Source: Candidatus Scybalocola faecigallinarum
GTDB lineage: Bacteria; Bacillota; Clostridia; Lachnospirales; Lachnospiraceae
Length of the DNA stretch: 64,000 nucleotides
Direction: 5' to 3'
Assembly: GCA_018711005.1 (NCBI GenBank)
Contig: DVIT01000022.1
Coordinates: 1-64,000 of the forward strand
Position numbers and translations under genes: made by a program. Below the pieces are notes generated by a model. It did not search any database and was not told where the DNA came from. It saw only the letters and a list, made by a program, of their open reading frames with translations. Of this stretch, positions 26,362 to 34,492 are shown one piece after another; the stretch's first letter is position 1; every line of letters starts with the position of its first letter.

Positions 26362-26378
26362 ATGTGCATTATGCACAT
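26362..26378. promoter_or_regulatory. Palindrome between pucR and the MATE gene
   Basis: ATGTGCA-TTA-TGCACAT, perfect 7-bp arms, about 25 bases upstream of pucR and 103 bases upstream of the MATE gene. A candidate operator for the PucR protein or another regulator. Confidence 0.5.
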
Positions 26379-26481
26379 TTTTTTAGTTTTCTTTGGCTAT
26401 AAAACACGCTGACAGCCATACCGCCGTTTTGCTACAATTATAGTATAATGTAACTCAAGATAAAAGGGGGAGAAACATGTC

Positions 26482-27831
26482 ATGCAGCTTTTTGTCCGTG
26501 ACAAAAATTTTTACAGAAATGTAGTGGCCCTGGCTGTGCCGGTAGTGCTGCAAAATATTATTACCATTGGCGTCAATATGATGGATACGGTAATGCTTGG
26601 CTCTTTTGGCGAACTCCAGCTTTCCGGCTCATCTCTGGCCAATGAATTTATTAACATTTTCCAGTTTATGTGTATGGGCATGGGCTACGGCGCTGCTGTG
26701 CTCACTGCCCAATACTGGGGCGCTCAAAATCTTACGGCCTTTAAAAAAGTGGTCACCCTTATGCTCCGTTTGTGCCTGGTTATCGGGCTGATTTTTTCCA
26801 TAGTCACTTTTGCTATACCGGAAATCCTTATGACCATCTACACCAAGGATCCCGGTATTATTGAAATGGGCGCCAGGTATTTCAGAGTCAGCGCCCTGAC
26901 CTTTATCCCTACAGGCCTGTCCCTGACCCTGACAGCCGTCATGCGGTCGGTCCGCCAGGTCCAGCTGCCGCTGATCACATCCATTGTCGCCTTTTTTGTC
27001 AATATTTTCTTTAACTGGGTATTTATTTTCGGAAATCTGGGAGCCCCAAGAATGGAAATTGCCGGGGCCGCTTTAGGAACGCTCATCGCACGTCTTATTG
27101 AAATGGGAATTAATGCAGGATACTTTTTGTTTGTTGACAAAAAGGTGGGCTATCGCCTGAAGGACCTTGGCATGAAATGCCGGGATCATTTAAAATTGTA
27201 TATCCGGTACTGTATCCCTGTGCTTATTTCTGACACCCTTTTGTCTTTGGGAAATAATGCGGTGTCTGTGATCATGGGCCATATCGGCGCATCCTTTGTG
27301 TCCGCCAACGCCATTGTGGCTCAGGTAGTGCGCATGTCCACTGTATTTAATCAGGGACTTTCCAATGCATCCAGCGTTCTTACAGGAAATACCCTTGGCG
27401 AGGGGAAAAAAGAGAAGGCTTACCGCCAGGGCATCACCTTCCTGGCTTTAAGCGTGATCATCGGCGTTGTTGCCGCCGGAATCATCCTGGCCATCTGTCC
27501 CATTGTTGTAGGCGGATTTAATATTAACGCTGAAACAACAGCCATTGCCGATGAGCTTATGATTGCAGTAGCCGTGATGGTCATTTTCCAGACCACTCAA
27601 TCTGTTTTAACCAAAGGGGTACTCCGCGGCGGCGGCGATACGCGCTTCCTTATGGTTGCAGATATTTTATTCCTGTGGCTGGTTTCCGTTCCCTTAGGCT
27701 ACCTGTGCGCCCTTGTGTGGCATCTGCCTGCCTTCTGGATCTATGTATCTTTAAAAATCGACTGGATCATTAAGTCCATCTGGTGTGCCTTCCGTCTTAT
27801 ACGGGGAAAATGGGTAAGGATCGCCCAGTGA
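26482..27831 (+). CDS. MATE-family efflux pump
   Basis: 449 residues with about 12 membrane segments. It begins VALAVPVVLQNIITIGVNMMDTVMLGSFGE, typical of the NorM-like branch, and has GGGDTRFLMVADILFLWLVSVPLGY in the second half. AAGGGGGAG lies before the ATG. It is transcribed away from pucR and ends at a strong bidirectional hairpin. It differs clearly from the MepA-like pump at 11278-12687. Likely Na+ or H+ coupled drug export; substrate unknown. The divergent PucR protein is a plausible regulator. Confidence 0.9.
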   Translation: MQLFVRDKNFYRNVVALAVPVVLQNIITIGVNMMDTVMLGSFGELQLSGSSLANEFINIFQFMCMGMGYGAAVLTAQYWGAQNLTAFKKVVTLMLRLCLVIGLIFSIVTFAIPEILMTIYTKDPGIIEMGARYFRVSALTFIPTGLSLTLTAVMRSVRQVQLPLITSIVAFFVNIFFNWVFIFGNLGAPRMEIAGAALGTLIARLIEMGINAGYFLFVDKKVGYRLKDLGMKCRDHLKLYIRYCIPVLISDTLLSLGNNAVSVIMGHIGASFVSANAIVAQVVRMSTVFNQGLSNASSVLTGNTLGEGKKEKAYRQGITFLALSVIIGVVAAGIILAICPIVVGGFNINAETTAIADELMIAVAVMVIFQTTQSVLTKGVLRGGGDTRFLMVADILFLWLVSVPLGYLCALVWHLPAFWIYVSLKIDWIIKSIWCAFRLIRGKWVRIAQ

Positions 27832-27881
27832 CCGTTCCGTAAGTAAACTGCAAAGTTCAGCCCATTCTGCCAAGGCCATGC

Positions 27882-27947
27882 AAAAAGAGACCATCCGTTA
27901 AAGCTTTAGACTTTAAAAAGTCTGAGCATTACGAATGGTCTCTTTTT
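27882..27947. terminator. Bidirectional terminator between the MATE and nfnB genes
   Basis: AAAAAGAGACCAT (27882-27894) pairs with ATGGTCTCTTTTT (27935-27947), with a small inner hairpin (GACTTTAAAAAGTC). It has an A-run on one side and a T-run on the other, so it can stop transcription from both convergent genes. Confidence 0.85.
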
Positions 27948-27961
27948 AAAAATCCTGTATC

Positions 27962-29347
27962 TTATTTGCTTAAATATTCATCAATACCTGCAGCTGCAGC
28001 CTTTCCTGCACCCATGGCCAGGATAACTGTAGCAGCGCCGGTTACGGCATCGCCGCCGGCGTAAACGCCTTCTTTTGTAGTCGCGCCGTTGTTTTCATCA
28101 GCAACGATACACTTCCACTTATTAACCTCAAGACCTTCTGTAGTGGAGGAGATCAGCGGGTTGGGGCTTGTTCCCAGAGACATGATCACTGCGTCAACCT
28201 CAATGTCATACTCAGAACCGGGAACTTCGATGGGACGTCTTCTTCCGGAAGCATCCGGCTCGCCCAGTTCCATCTTAATGCAGCGGATACCTTTTACCCA
28301 GCCGTTATCATCCACAAGGATCTCTGTAGGATTGGTCAGAAGATGGAAGTTAATGCCTTCCTCTTTTGCATGATGAACTTCTTCCACACGGGCAGGAAGC
28401 TCTGCTTCACTTCTTCTGTACACAATATGTGTTTCAGCGCCAAGTCTTAAAGCTGTTCTGGCTGCGTCCATAGCTACATTTCCGCCGCCCACAACAGCGA
28501 CCTTGCGGCCTCTGTAGATCGGTGTGTCATAGTCCTCCCGGAAAGCCTTCATCAGGTTGTTTCTTGTCAGGAACTCGTTCGCGGAAAATACGCCGTTGGC
28601 CTGCTCGCCGGGGATGCCCATAAACTTGGGCAGACCTGCGCCGGATCCGATAAATACAGCGTCAAAGCCTTCTTCATTTAAAAGCTCATCGATTGTAATG
28701 GTCTTACCGATAATAACGTTTGTCTCAATCTCAACGCCAAGCTTCTTTACGTTTTCAACTTCATGAGCAACAACGGTATCCTTAGGCAGACGGAATTCGG
28801 GAATACCATAAACCAGCACGCCGCCCGGCTGATGAAGTGCTTCAAAGATCTTTACGTCATAGCCCATCTTTGCCAGATCACCGGCACATGTCAGGCCTGC
28901 AGGACCGGAACCGATAACAGCAACCTTTTTGCCTTTCTTTTCCTTTGCAGGAATCGGTTCAATATTATGCTCTCTTGCCCAGTCAGCTACAAAACGCTCC
29001 AGCTTACCGATGGCTACCGGTTCGCCTTTGATGCCTAAAATACACTTGCCTTCGCACTGTGTCTCCTGAGGGCACACGCGGCCGCATACAGCCGGAAGGG
29101 AAGAAGATTCGGCAATGATCTGGGCTGCTTTTTCAAAATCTCTGTTCTTTACCTGCTCAATAAATGCCGGGATATTAATATTTACCGGGCATCCGCTGAC
29201 ACACATAGGCTTTTTGCAGTTTAAGCAGCGCTCTGCCTCAGCTACAGCTTCTTCTTCGTTATATCCTAAACAAACTTCTTCAAAATTCGTTGCTCTTACT
29301 TTTGGATCCTGCTCTCTTACAGGAACTCTGTCTCTTTTTACTGCCAT
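27962..29347 (-). CDS. nfnB: NADH-dependent ferredoxin:NADP+ oxidoreductase, large subunit (NfnB; GltD-like)
   Basis: 461 residues. It has an N-terminal cysteine-rich Fe-S part (CLNCKKPMCVSGCPVNINIP, then CGRVCPQETQCEGKC), followed by two nucleotide-binding folds (VIGSGPAGLTCAGDLAKMGYDV and VVGGGNVAMDAARTALRLGA) for FAD and NADPH. It closes with the GGDAVTGAATVILAMGAGK segment. By itself it resembles glutamate synthase small subunit, but the preceding gene is NfnA-like and overlaps by one base (TAATG). So the pair is best read as NfnAB, which couples NADH and reduced ferredoxin to NADP+ reduction by electron bifurcation. No glutamate synthase large subunit is nearby. Confidence 0.9.
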   Translation of the reverse strand: MAVKRDRVPVREQDPKVRATNFEEVCLGYNEEEAVAEAERCLNCKKPMCVSGCPVNINIPAFIEQVKNRDFEKAAQIIAESSSLPAVCGRVCPQETQCEGKCILGIKGEPVAIGKLERFVADWAREHNIEPIPAKEKKGKKVAVIGSGPAGLTCAGDLAKMGYDVKIFEALHQPGGVLVYGIPEFRLPKDTVVAHEVENVKKLGVEIETNVIIGKTITIDELLNEEGFDAVFIGSGAGLPKFMGIPGEQANGVFSANEFLTRNNLMKAFREDYDTPIYRGRKVAVVGGGNVAMDAARTALRLGAETHIVYRRSEAELPARVEEVHHAKEEGINFHLLTNPTEILVDDNGWVKGIRCIKMELGEPDASGRRRPIEVPGSEYDIEVDAVIMSLGTSPNPLISSTTEGLEVNKWKCIVADENNGATTKEGVYAGGDAVTGAATVILAMGAGKAAAAGIDEYLSK

Positions 29348-30234
29348 TATTTGTCACCTCCGCACATTCCGCATCCGCCGTGATGAGTGTCGCCTTCCTG
29401 GTAACGGAGCAATGCTCTGCCTTCCTCTGTCTTGTACATCTGCTGACGCTTCATAGCCTGGTCAAAATCTACAAGATGACCATCAAACTCAGGTCCATCC
29501 ACACAAGCGAACTTCACTTCACCGCCTACAGTCAGACGGCATGCACCGCACATACCTGTACCATCTACCATGATGGGGTTCATGCTGACAATGGTCGGGA
29601 TGCCAAGCTTCTTTGTAAGAAGGCATGTAAACTTCATCATGATCACCGGACCGATGGCAATGCAAAGGTCATATTTATTTCCGGCCTCAGCCAGCTCCTC
29701 TACTACAGAAGTGACCATACCGTGATGCTTGTAGGAACCGTCATCTGTTGTTACATAAAGATTTCCTGCAACCGCTTCCATCTCTTTTTCCAGAATGATC
29801 AGGTCTTTTGTCTTGGCACCGATAATCACATCGGCATCAATGCCATGCTCATGGAGCCACTTTACCTGGGGATAAACCGGTGCTGTACCTACACCGCCGG
29901 CAACAAAGAGCATCTTCTTCTTTTTAAGTTCTTCAATGTCTTCACTGAGCCATTCGGAAGGACATCCAAGGGGACCTGTAAAATCTTCAAAATAATCACC
30001 GGCTTTCAGCTCAGCCATACGGTATGTAGATTCTCCCACAGCCTGGAACACAATGGTCACAGTTCCTGCCTCTCTGTCATAGTCGCAGATGGTCAGGGGA
30101 ATACGCTCACCGGTATCGTCCATTTTTACAATGACAAACTGTCCCGGCTGGCAGGACTTTGCCACACGCCTGGCTTCCACATCCATAAGATAGATTTTGT
30201 CTGCCAGCATTTCGGCTTTTAATATCTTGTACAT
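29347..30234 (-). CDS. nfnA: NADH-dependent ferredoxin:NADP+ oxidoreductase, small subunit (NfnA)
   Basis: 295 residues. The N-terminal half is an FAD-binding ferredoxin reductase domain (PGQFVIVKMDDTGERIPLTICD); the middle is an NAD-binding fold (KKKMLFVAGGVGTAPVYPQ); the C-terminal part binds a [2Fe-2S] cluster (GTGMCGACRLTVGGEVKFACVDGPEFDGHLVD). The last residues hold a further cysteine run (GGCGMCGG). AGGAGG precedes the ATG. The stop overlaps nfnB by one base, so the two subunits are made together. A TTGAAT/TAAACT promoter and a hairpin in the leader lie upstream. Confidence 0.9.
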   Translation of the reverse strand: MYKILKAEMLADKIYLMDVEARRVAKSCQPGQFVIVKMDDTGERIPLTICDYDREAGTVTIVFQAVGESTYRMAELKAGDYFEDFTGPLGCPSEWLSEDIEELKKKKMLFVAGGVGTAPVYPQVKWLHEHGIDADVIIGAKTKDLIILEKEMEAVAGNLYVTTDDGSYKHHGMVTSVVEELAEAGNKYDLCIAIGPVIMMKFTCLLTKKLGIPTIVSMNPIMVDGTGMCGACRLTVGGEVKFACVDGPEFDGHLVDFDQAMKRQQMYKTEEGRALLRYQEGDTHHGGCGMCGGDK

Positions 30235-30295
30235 TATGCATCCTCCTACGAATAATTTAAGTTTATTTCATATCGCCGTCTTTGGGCATGAAAAG

Positions 30296-30338
30296 ATGAT
30301 GCCAAGGTGCGCAAAGCGCATAAAAACCATGGCATCAT
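30296..30338 (-). promoter_or_regulatory. Hairpin in the nfnAB leader
   Basis: ATGATGCCA and TGGCATCAT pair, with an inner TGCGC/GCGCA hairpin, followed on the minus strand by CTTTTCATG. It lies between the promoter at 30373-30401 and the nfnA start. It could be a partial terminator (attenuator) or a leader fold. Confidence 0.5.
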
Positions 30339-30372
30339 AGGGGTCTGATCTTTTTCCCCGTGTCTTAAGATT

Positions 30373-30401
30373 AGTTTATCAAACATTTTTTTAATATTCA
30401 A
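30373..30401 (-). promoter_or_regulatory. Promoter of nfnAB
   Basis: TTGAAT (30401-30396), a spacer of 17 bases and TAAACT (30378-30373), read leftwards. Confidence 0.55.
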
Positions 30402-30473
30402 TAAAAAACAGCGGCTTTCAGAAAAAAACACTGTCATATTTTTAACAATTCAGGCAGCTGTCTGATAACATTT

Positions 30474-31199
30474 TTACAGTACCTTGGATAAAAATTCCTT
30501 CAATCGGGGATTTTCCGGATGGGCAAAAAACTCTGCCGGCGGCTTCTGCTCCATGATCTGTCCTTCATTCATAAACACGACTCTTGAAGCCACCTCTCTG
30601 GCAAATCCCATTTCATGAGTTACCACAACCATAGTCATACCTTCATCCGCCAGCTGGCGCATCAGCTCCAGCACCTCGCCCACCATCTCCGGGTCCAGGG
30701 CTGAGGTTGGCTCGTCAAACAGCATCACATCCGGGTTCATGGCCAGCGCCCGCACAATGGCAATACGCTGCTTCTGTCCGCCGGAAAGCTGGCTTGGATA
30801 AGCCTTTGCCTTATCCTCCAGGCCTACACGTTTTAAAAGCTCTATGGCCTTTTCCTGAGCCTCCGGCTTGCTCATTTTTTTCAGTCTCACCGGAGCCAGG
30901 GTAATATTTTCCAGAATCGTCAAATGGGGAAACAGATTAAAATGCTGGAATACCATGCCCATTTTCTGACGCAGGATATTCACCTCTTTCGCCTTTGCCC
31001 GGGTGATCTCCCTGCCTTCAAACCAGATCTCGCCGGATGTGGGCACCTCCAAAAGATTCAGGCACCGCAAAAATGTACTTTTCCCCGAACCGGACGGCCC
31101 TACAACCACTACTTTTTCGCCCTTTTCAATATGCTCATTAATCCCCTTAAGCACCTGATGGCCATCAAAAGATTTATTCAGATCTTTAACGTCGATCAC
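30474..31199 (-). CDS. Polar amino acid ABC transporter ATP-binding protein (GlnQ-like)
   Basis: About 241 residues with the full set of motifs: Walker [11 protein letters not shown]-loop [26 protein letters not shown], Walker [20 protein letters not shown] and [16 protein letters not shown], the last typical of the polar amino acid family. It powers amino acid import with the permease and binding protein encoded just upstream. I take GTG at 31199 as the start: AAGGAGG precedes it, whereas an ATG at 31220 has none. It overlaps the permease stop by 14 bases. The exact amino acid is unknown. Confidence 0.92.
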   Translation of the reverse strand: MIDVKDLNKSFDGHQVLKGINEHIEKGEKVVVVGPSGSGKSTFLRCLNLLEVPTSGEIWFEGREITRAKAKEVNILRQKMGMVFQHFNLFPHLTILENITLAPVRLKKMSKPEAQEKAIELLKRVGLEDKAKAYPSQLSGGQKQRIAIVRALAMNPDVMLFDEPTSALDPEMVGEVLELMRQLADEGMTMVVVTHEMGFAREVASRVVFMNEGQIMEQKPPAEFFAHPENPRLKEFLSKVL

Positions 31200-31899
31200 T
31201 GCGGGCCAGCCTCCTTTCAAATAATGCCAGAAGTTTTGTTAAAATAACAACAACTACCAAATAGATCACAGCCACAATAAGCATAGGCGGCATAAAGTCG
31301 AAATTGCTGTTACTAATATTCTGGCCTACCTTTGTAACGTCCAGAACGCCGATATTTCCAATAATCGCCGTCTCCTTGATCAACGTAATAAACTCATTGC
31401 CCAGAGCCGGCAAAATATTCCGGATCGCCTGAGGCATAACAATAAGCCCCATCGTCTGTCCGCCGGTCAGACCCAGGGAACGTCCGGCCTCTGTCTGTCC
31501 CTTGTCTACAGCCTCGATACCGGCCCGGATGATCTCTGCCACATAAGCGGCGGAATTTAATCCAAAGCAGATCACACCCACAATGGCCTGAGGAATATGT
31601 ACCGATGCAAACACAACATAGTAAAAGATCAGCAGCTGGACATACACAGGTGTCCCGCGGAAGATCGTCAGATAAATATTGGAGATCACCGCCAAAAATC
31701 CCAGTTTTTTTGTTCGGCTGCCAATATACTTAAAAATTGCCAGGAGTACGCCGATCACAACACCAAAGATTACCGCTCCCAAAGAGATCAGGATCGTCAT
31801 TTTAAAGCCGTTAAGATACGCCAGATAACGTCCTTCCTCCAAAAAAGCATAGGAAAATCGCTCCCCCTGCTGGGTCAGCCACTGCATTAAGCCTTCCAC
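31186..31899 (-). CDS. Polar amino acid ABC transporter permease (GlnP/HisM-like)
   Basis: 237 residues with about five membrane segments. The conserved EAA-like loop is in [42 protein letters not shown], typical of His/Glu/Gln permeases. The start is GTG at 31899 with GGAGG 8 bases upstream. A hairpin (31955-31992) stands between the binding-protein gene and this one, which would favour more binding protein than permease. Confidence 0.92.
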   Translation of the reverse strand: MEGLMQWLTQQGERFSYAFLEEGRYLAYLNGFKMTILISLGAVIFGVVIGVLLAIFKYIGSRTKKLGFLAVISNIYLTIFRGTPVYVQLLIFYYVVFASVHIPQAIVGVICFGLNSAAYVAEIIRAGIEAVDKGQTEAGRSLGLTGGQTMGLIVMPQAIRNILPALGNEFITLIKETAIIGNIGVLDVTKVGQNISNSNFDFMPPMLIVAVIYLVVVVILTKLLALFERRLARSDRR

Positions 31900-31954
31900 C
31901 TATAAACCTCCGTTCTCTCTCACTTTCTCTGTCAGCAGGTTTCATCTATGTATA

Positions 31955-31992
31955 ACAATAGCCGAAAATGGAAGTTCCCTTTCGGCTATTGT
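31955..31992 (-). promoter_or_regulatory. Hairpin between the binding-protein and permease genes
   Basis: ACAATAGCCGAAA and TTTCGGCTATTGT form a perfect 13-bp stem with a 12-base loop. No T-run follows on the minus strand. It looks like a stabilising or partly terminating hairpin inside an ABC operon. Confidence 0.6.
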
Positions 31993-32013
31993 CATAACTA
32001 AAAAATCCACTTA

Positions 32014-32919
32014 TTATTCGGTTGTATGATTTAATGTATACTCGTCAATTTTACCGTCAGCAATAAGCTGCTCTAAAACGGCATTGATCTCGTCAAGAAG
32101 GGCTGTATTGCCTTCCTGGACAGCAATGGCATACTTATCTGTAAACAGCTCTCCGTCAAGGATCGTCAGTTTATCATTTTTAGCAACCAGCTGCTCAGCC
32201 GGCAGGGAATCCATAACAATGCAGTCGATCTTATTGTTGGCAAGATCCATGGCAGCTTCCATAAACTTGCTGTACTGGGTCACCTGCCAGCCCTGATCCT
32301 GGGCATATAAGTCTGCAGTATTTCCTGCCTGTACGCCAACCTTTGTATCTGCAGTAATGCCATCCACACTCTCTACAGCCATGGTGTCCTTATTTACAAC
32401 AACCACCTGGCGGCTTGTGGCATACTCAATGGAGAAATCCATTGTCTTATCACGTTCCGGGTCTACAGAAATTCCGGCTGCGGCAAAATCTGCCTTCCCC
32501 TGCTGTACTGCCAGAAGGGCGCCGTCAAAGGACATATTCTGGATTTCCAGCTCTTTGCCCATCGCTTTTGCGATCTCATTGGCAATATCCACATCAACGC
32601 CAACAACTGTAGAACCATCTTCTGTATATTCATACGGAGCAAATCCGGCCTCTGTAACCATGATCAGCTTTCCATCTTCAATCGTCTCCACATCGGAAGA
32701 TCCTTCCTGTACTGCACTGCTTTCATCGCCAGTGCTCTGGGCTGCTTCGCTTTCCTGGGAAGCCTCGCTGCTGTCAGCGGCTTCGCTCTGTGCCTGTGTC
32801 TCTGCTGCATCGCTCTGGGCTGCTGTATCCGCAGTACCTGTACCGCTGTTTGATCCGCCGCAGGCAGCCATGGACAGTACCATGGCAGCAGAAAGTGTCA
32901 GTACCATAAACTTTTTCAT
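32014..32919 (-). CDS. Amino acid ABC transporter substrate-binding lipoprotein
   Basis: About 301 residues. A lipoprotein signal (MKKFMVLTLSAAMVLSMAACGG) gives a Cys anchor on the outer face of the membrane; an Asp/Ser/Glu/Ala-rich linker (about 22-75) follows, and the rest is a type 3 solute-binding fold (GKLIMVTEAGFAPYEYTED, VGVDVDIANEIAKAMGKELE, ADFAAAGISVDPERDKTMDFS). Two upstream in-frame starts exist (TTG at 32928, ATG at 32925); the ATG at 32919 best fits the GGAGG spacing. Its promoter is at 32993-33021. The amino acid bound cannot be told. Confidence 0.92.
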   Translation of the reverse strand: MKKFMVLTLSAAMVLSMAACGGSNSGTGTADTAAQSDAAETQAQSEAADSSEASQESEAAQSTGDESSAVQEGSSDVETIEDGKLIMVTEAGFAPYEYTEDGSTVVGVDVDIANEIAKAMGKELEIQNMSFDGALLAVQQGKADFAAAGISVDPERDKTMDFSIEYATSRQVVVVNKDTMAVESVDGITADTKVGVQAGNTADLYAQDQGWQVTQYSKFMEAAMDLANNKIDCIVMDSLPAEQLVAKNDKLTILDGELFTDKYAIAVQEGNTALLDEINAVLEQLIADGKIDEYTLNHTTE

Positions 32920-32992
32920 CTTCATCAACCTCCAAAATCCTCATTTCTCCGGATCCCGAACATTACAAAAAGATCCGGTGTGCATGATTTTT

Positions 32993-33021
32993 AATCTAGC
33001 ACGCAGTGATAGGTTTGTCAA
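32993..33021 (-). promoter_or_regulatory. Promoter of the amino acid ABC operon
   Basis: TTGACA (33021-33016), a spacer of 17 bases and TAGATT (32998-32993), read leftwards. A stem CCGGATC/GATCCGG (32949-32978) lies in the leader. Confidence 0.65.
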
Positions 33022-33040
33022 GAGAAAAATGCATATTTAT

Positions 33041-34435
33041 TCATCCGAAGTATTCCTTCAGGGCTTTTACGATTTCTTCCTGGTGCATTCCCCGGGAGCC
33101 TTTCACCAGCAGCGCGTCCCCGGGCTTAATAATGCCTTTCAAATATCCGGCCGCCTGGTCATTTTCAGAAAAATTGTGGGTCACGATCTGCGGCGCATGT
33201 TCATTGACCGCCTGGACTAAAGCTTTCATTTCCTGACCTACAGTCACTACCTCATCAACACCGCTTTCTGCCACAAAGCATCCGGTATCATAATGGCACT
33301 GCCAGGACATGTCTCCCAGCTCAAGCACATCTGCCAGAACAGCGATCTTGCGTCCGGGATTATCTAAAAGCCCCAGAACCGTCACGCCGCTTTTAATGGA
33401 ATCCGGGCTGGCATTATATGTATCGTCGATGACCTTAATCCCGTCACGCAGGTGATTGATCTGCTGGCGCATAGGTATTCCTTCGTAAGCCAGCAGCCCT
33501 TCTGCGGCAGTTTTGGCATCCAGCCCGTACTCCATGGCAATCGCCATAGCAACCACCGCATTATTCACGTTATGCATCCCCAGCTGACGGATCACCACAT
33601 GGATCTGTCCCTGAGGCCATACATACGTAAAATGCTGCATTCCGTCGCAAATATAAATATCTTTTGCATAATAATCCAGTCCATCCATACAGCCATCTTC
33701 CTCATGGCCAAACAGCCGGGCATTTTCCGGATACTGCACAGCGGCGCTTTTTAAAAGGGGATCATTGCCGTTAAGATACAGCGCCTGTCCCGGCTTAAAA
33801 TTTCCGGCAATCTTAAGCTTTTCATGCATGATATTTTCCTGGGATTTTAAAATACCAATATGAGCCACCCCAATATTGGTTACCACAGCAGTCTCCGGAG
33901 CGGCAAACTCTGCCAGCTCATCCATTTCCCCAAAATCACTGATGCCCATCTCTACCACGGCCATCTCATGCTCCGGTCCCAGCCGGAAAAGGGTCAGCGG
34001 CACGCCAATATTGCTGTTTTGGTTCCCTGCAGTTTTTAAAACCCGGTACTTCGGCGCCAGCGCAGCTGCGATCATCTCTTTTGTAGACGTTTTTCCTACG
34101 CTGCCTGTAATACCGATCACCGGCACCGGGTACTTGCTCCGGTAATAAATAGCCAGATCGCCCAATGCTCTTTGTGTATCCTTTACAAAAATATGAGGCT
34201 TCGTCTCATCCACGATTTCTCCTTTAGATGTAAACACAGCCTTGGCCCCGGCCTCAAACACCTGCCCTATAAACTTGTGGGCATCCACACGCTCCCCGAT
34301 AATAGGGGTAAATAATGTATTCTCCTGAATATCTCTGCTGTCTATACTAATATAGGAAATCACTGTATCCGGATCTCCGCACAAAAGCCGTCCGCCCACG
34401 GCCCGGACAATCTCGCCAACTTTTAAATTTTCCAT
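33041..34435 (-). CDS. murF: UDP-N-acetylmuramoyl-tripeptide:D-Ala-D-Ala ligase
   Basis: 464 residues, the usual MurF length. It adds D-Ala-D-Ala to the UDP-MurNAc-tripeptide with ATP, the last cytoplasmic step before lipid I. The P-loop is VIGITGSVGKTSTKEMI (about 107-123); the central domain carries the carbamylated-Lys region (EMAVVEMGISDFGEMDELA) and YNASPDSIKSGVTVL is the MurF-type YNANP-like motif. GGGAG precedes the ATG. It seems to be a lone gene rather than part of a division cluster. Confidence 0.94.
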   Translation of the reverse strand: MENLKVGEIVRAVGGRLLCGDPDTVISYISIDSRDIQENTLFTPIIGERVDAHKFIGQVFEAGAKAVFTSKGEIVDETKPHIFVKDTQRALGDLAIYYRSKYPVPVIGITGSVGKTSTKEMIAAALAPKYRVLKTAGNQNSNIGVPLTLFRLGPEHEMAVVEMGISDFGEMDELAEFAAPETAVVTNIGVAHIGILKSQENIMHEKLKIAGNFKPGQALYLNGNDPLLKSAAVQYPENARLFGHEEDGCMDGLDYYAKDIYICDGMQHFTYVWPQGQIHVVIRQLGMHNVNNAVVAMAIAMEYGLDAKTAAEGLLAYEGIPMRQQINHLRDGIKVIDDTYNASPDSIKSGVTVLGLLDNPGRKIAVLADVLELGDMSWQCHYDTGCFVAESGVDEVVTVGQEMKALVQAVNEHAPQIVTHNFSENDQAAGYLKGIIKPGDALLVKGSRGMHQEEIVKALKEYFG

Positions 34436-34492
34436 ATGCGCCAGCTCCCTTTCTATTTTCTTCTATAAAGATACACTATCCGCAGCTGGAAG

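Noticed and set aside
27962-29347. Glutamate synthase small subunit (gltD)
   Set aside because: Sequence alone would allow it, but the overlapping nfnA gene and missing gltB favour NfnB.
29290-30222. 310-residue open frame on the plus strand opposite nfnA
   Set aside because: Antisense shadow of nfnA; composition unlike a protein (His/Cys-rich) and no ribosome site.
32357-33220. 287-residue open frame on the plus strand opposite the amino acid binding protein
   Set aside because: Ser/Ala-rich shadow of a real gene with low-complexity linker; no ribosome site and no recognisable domain.
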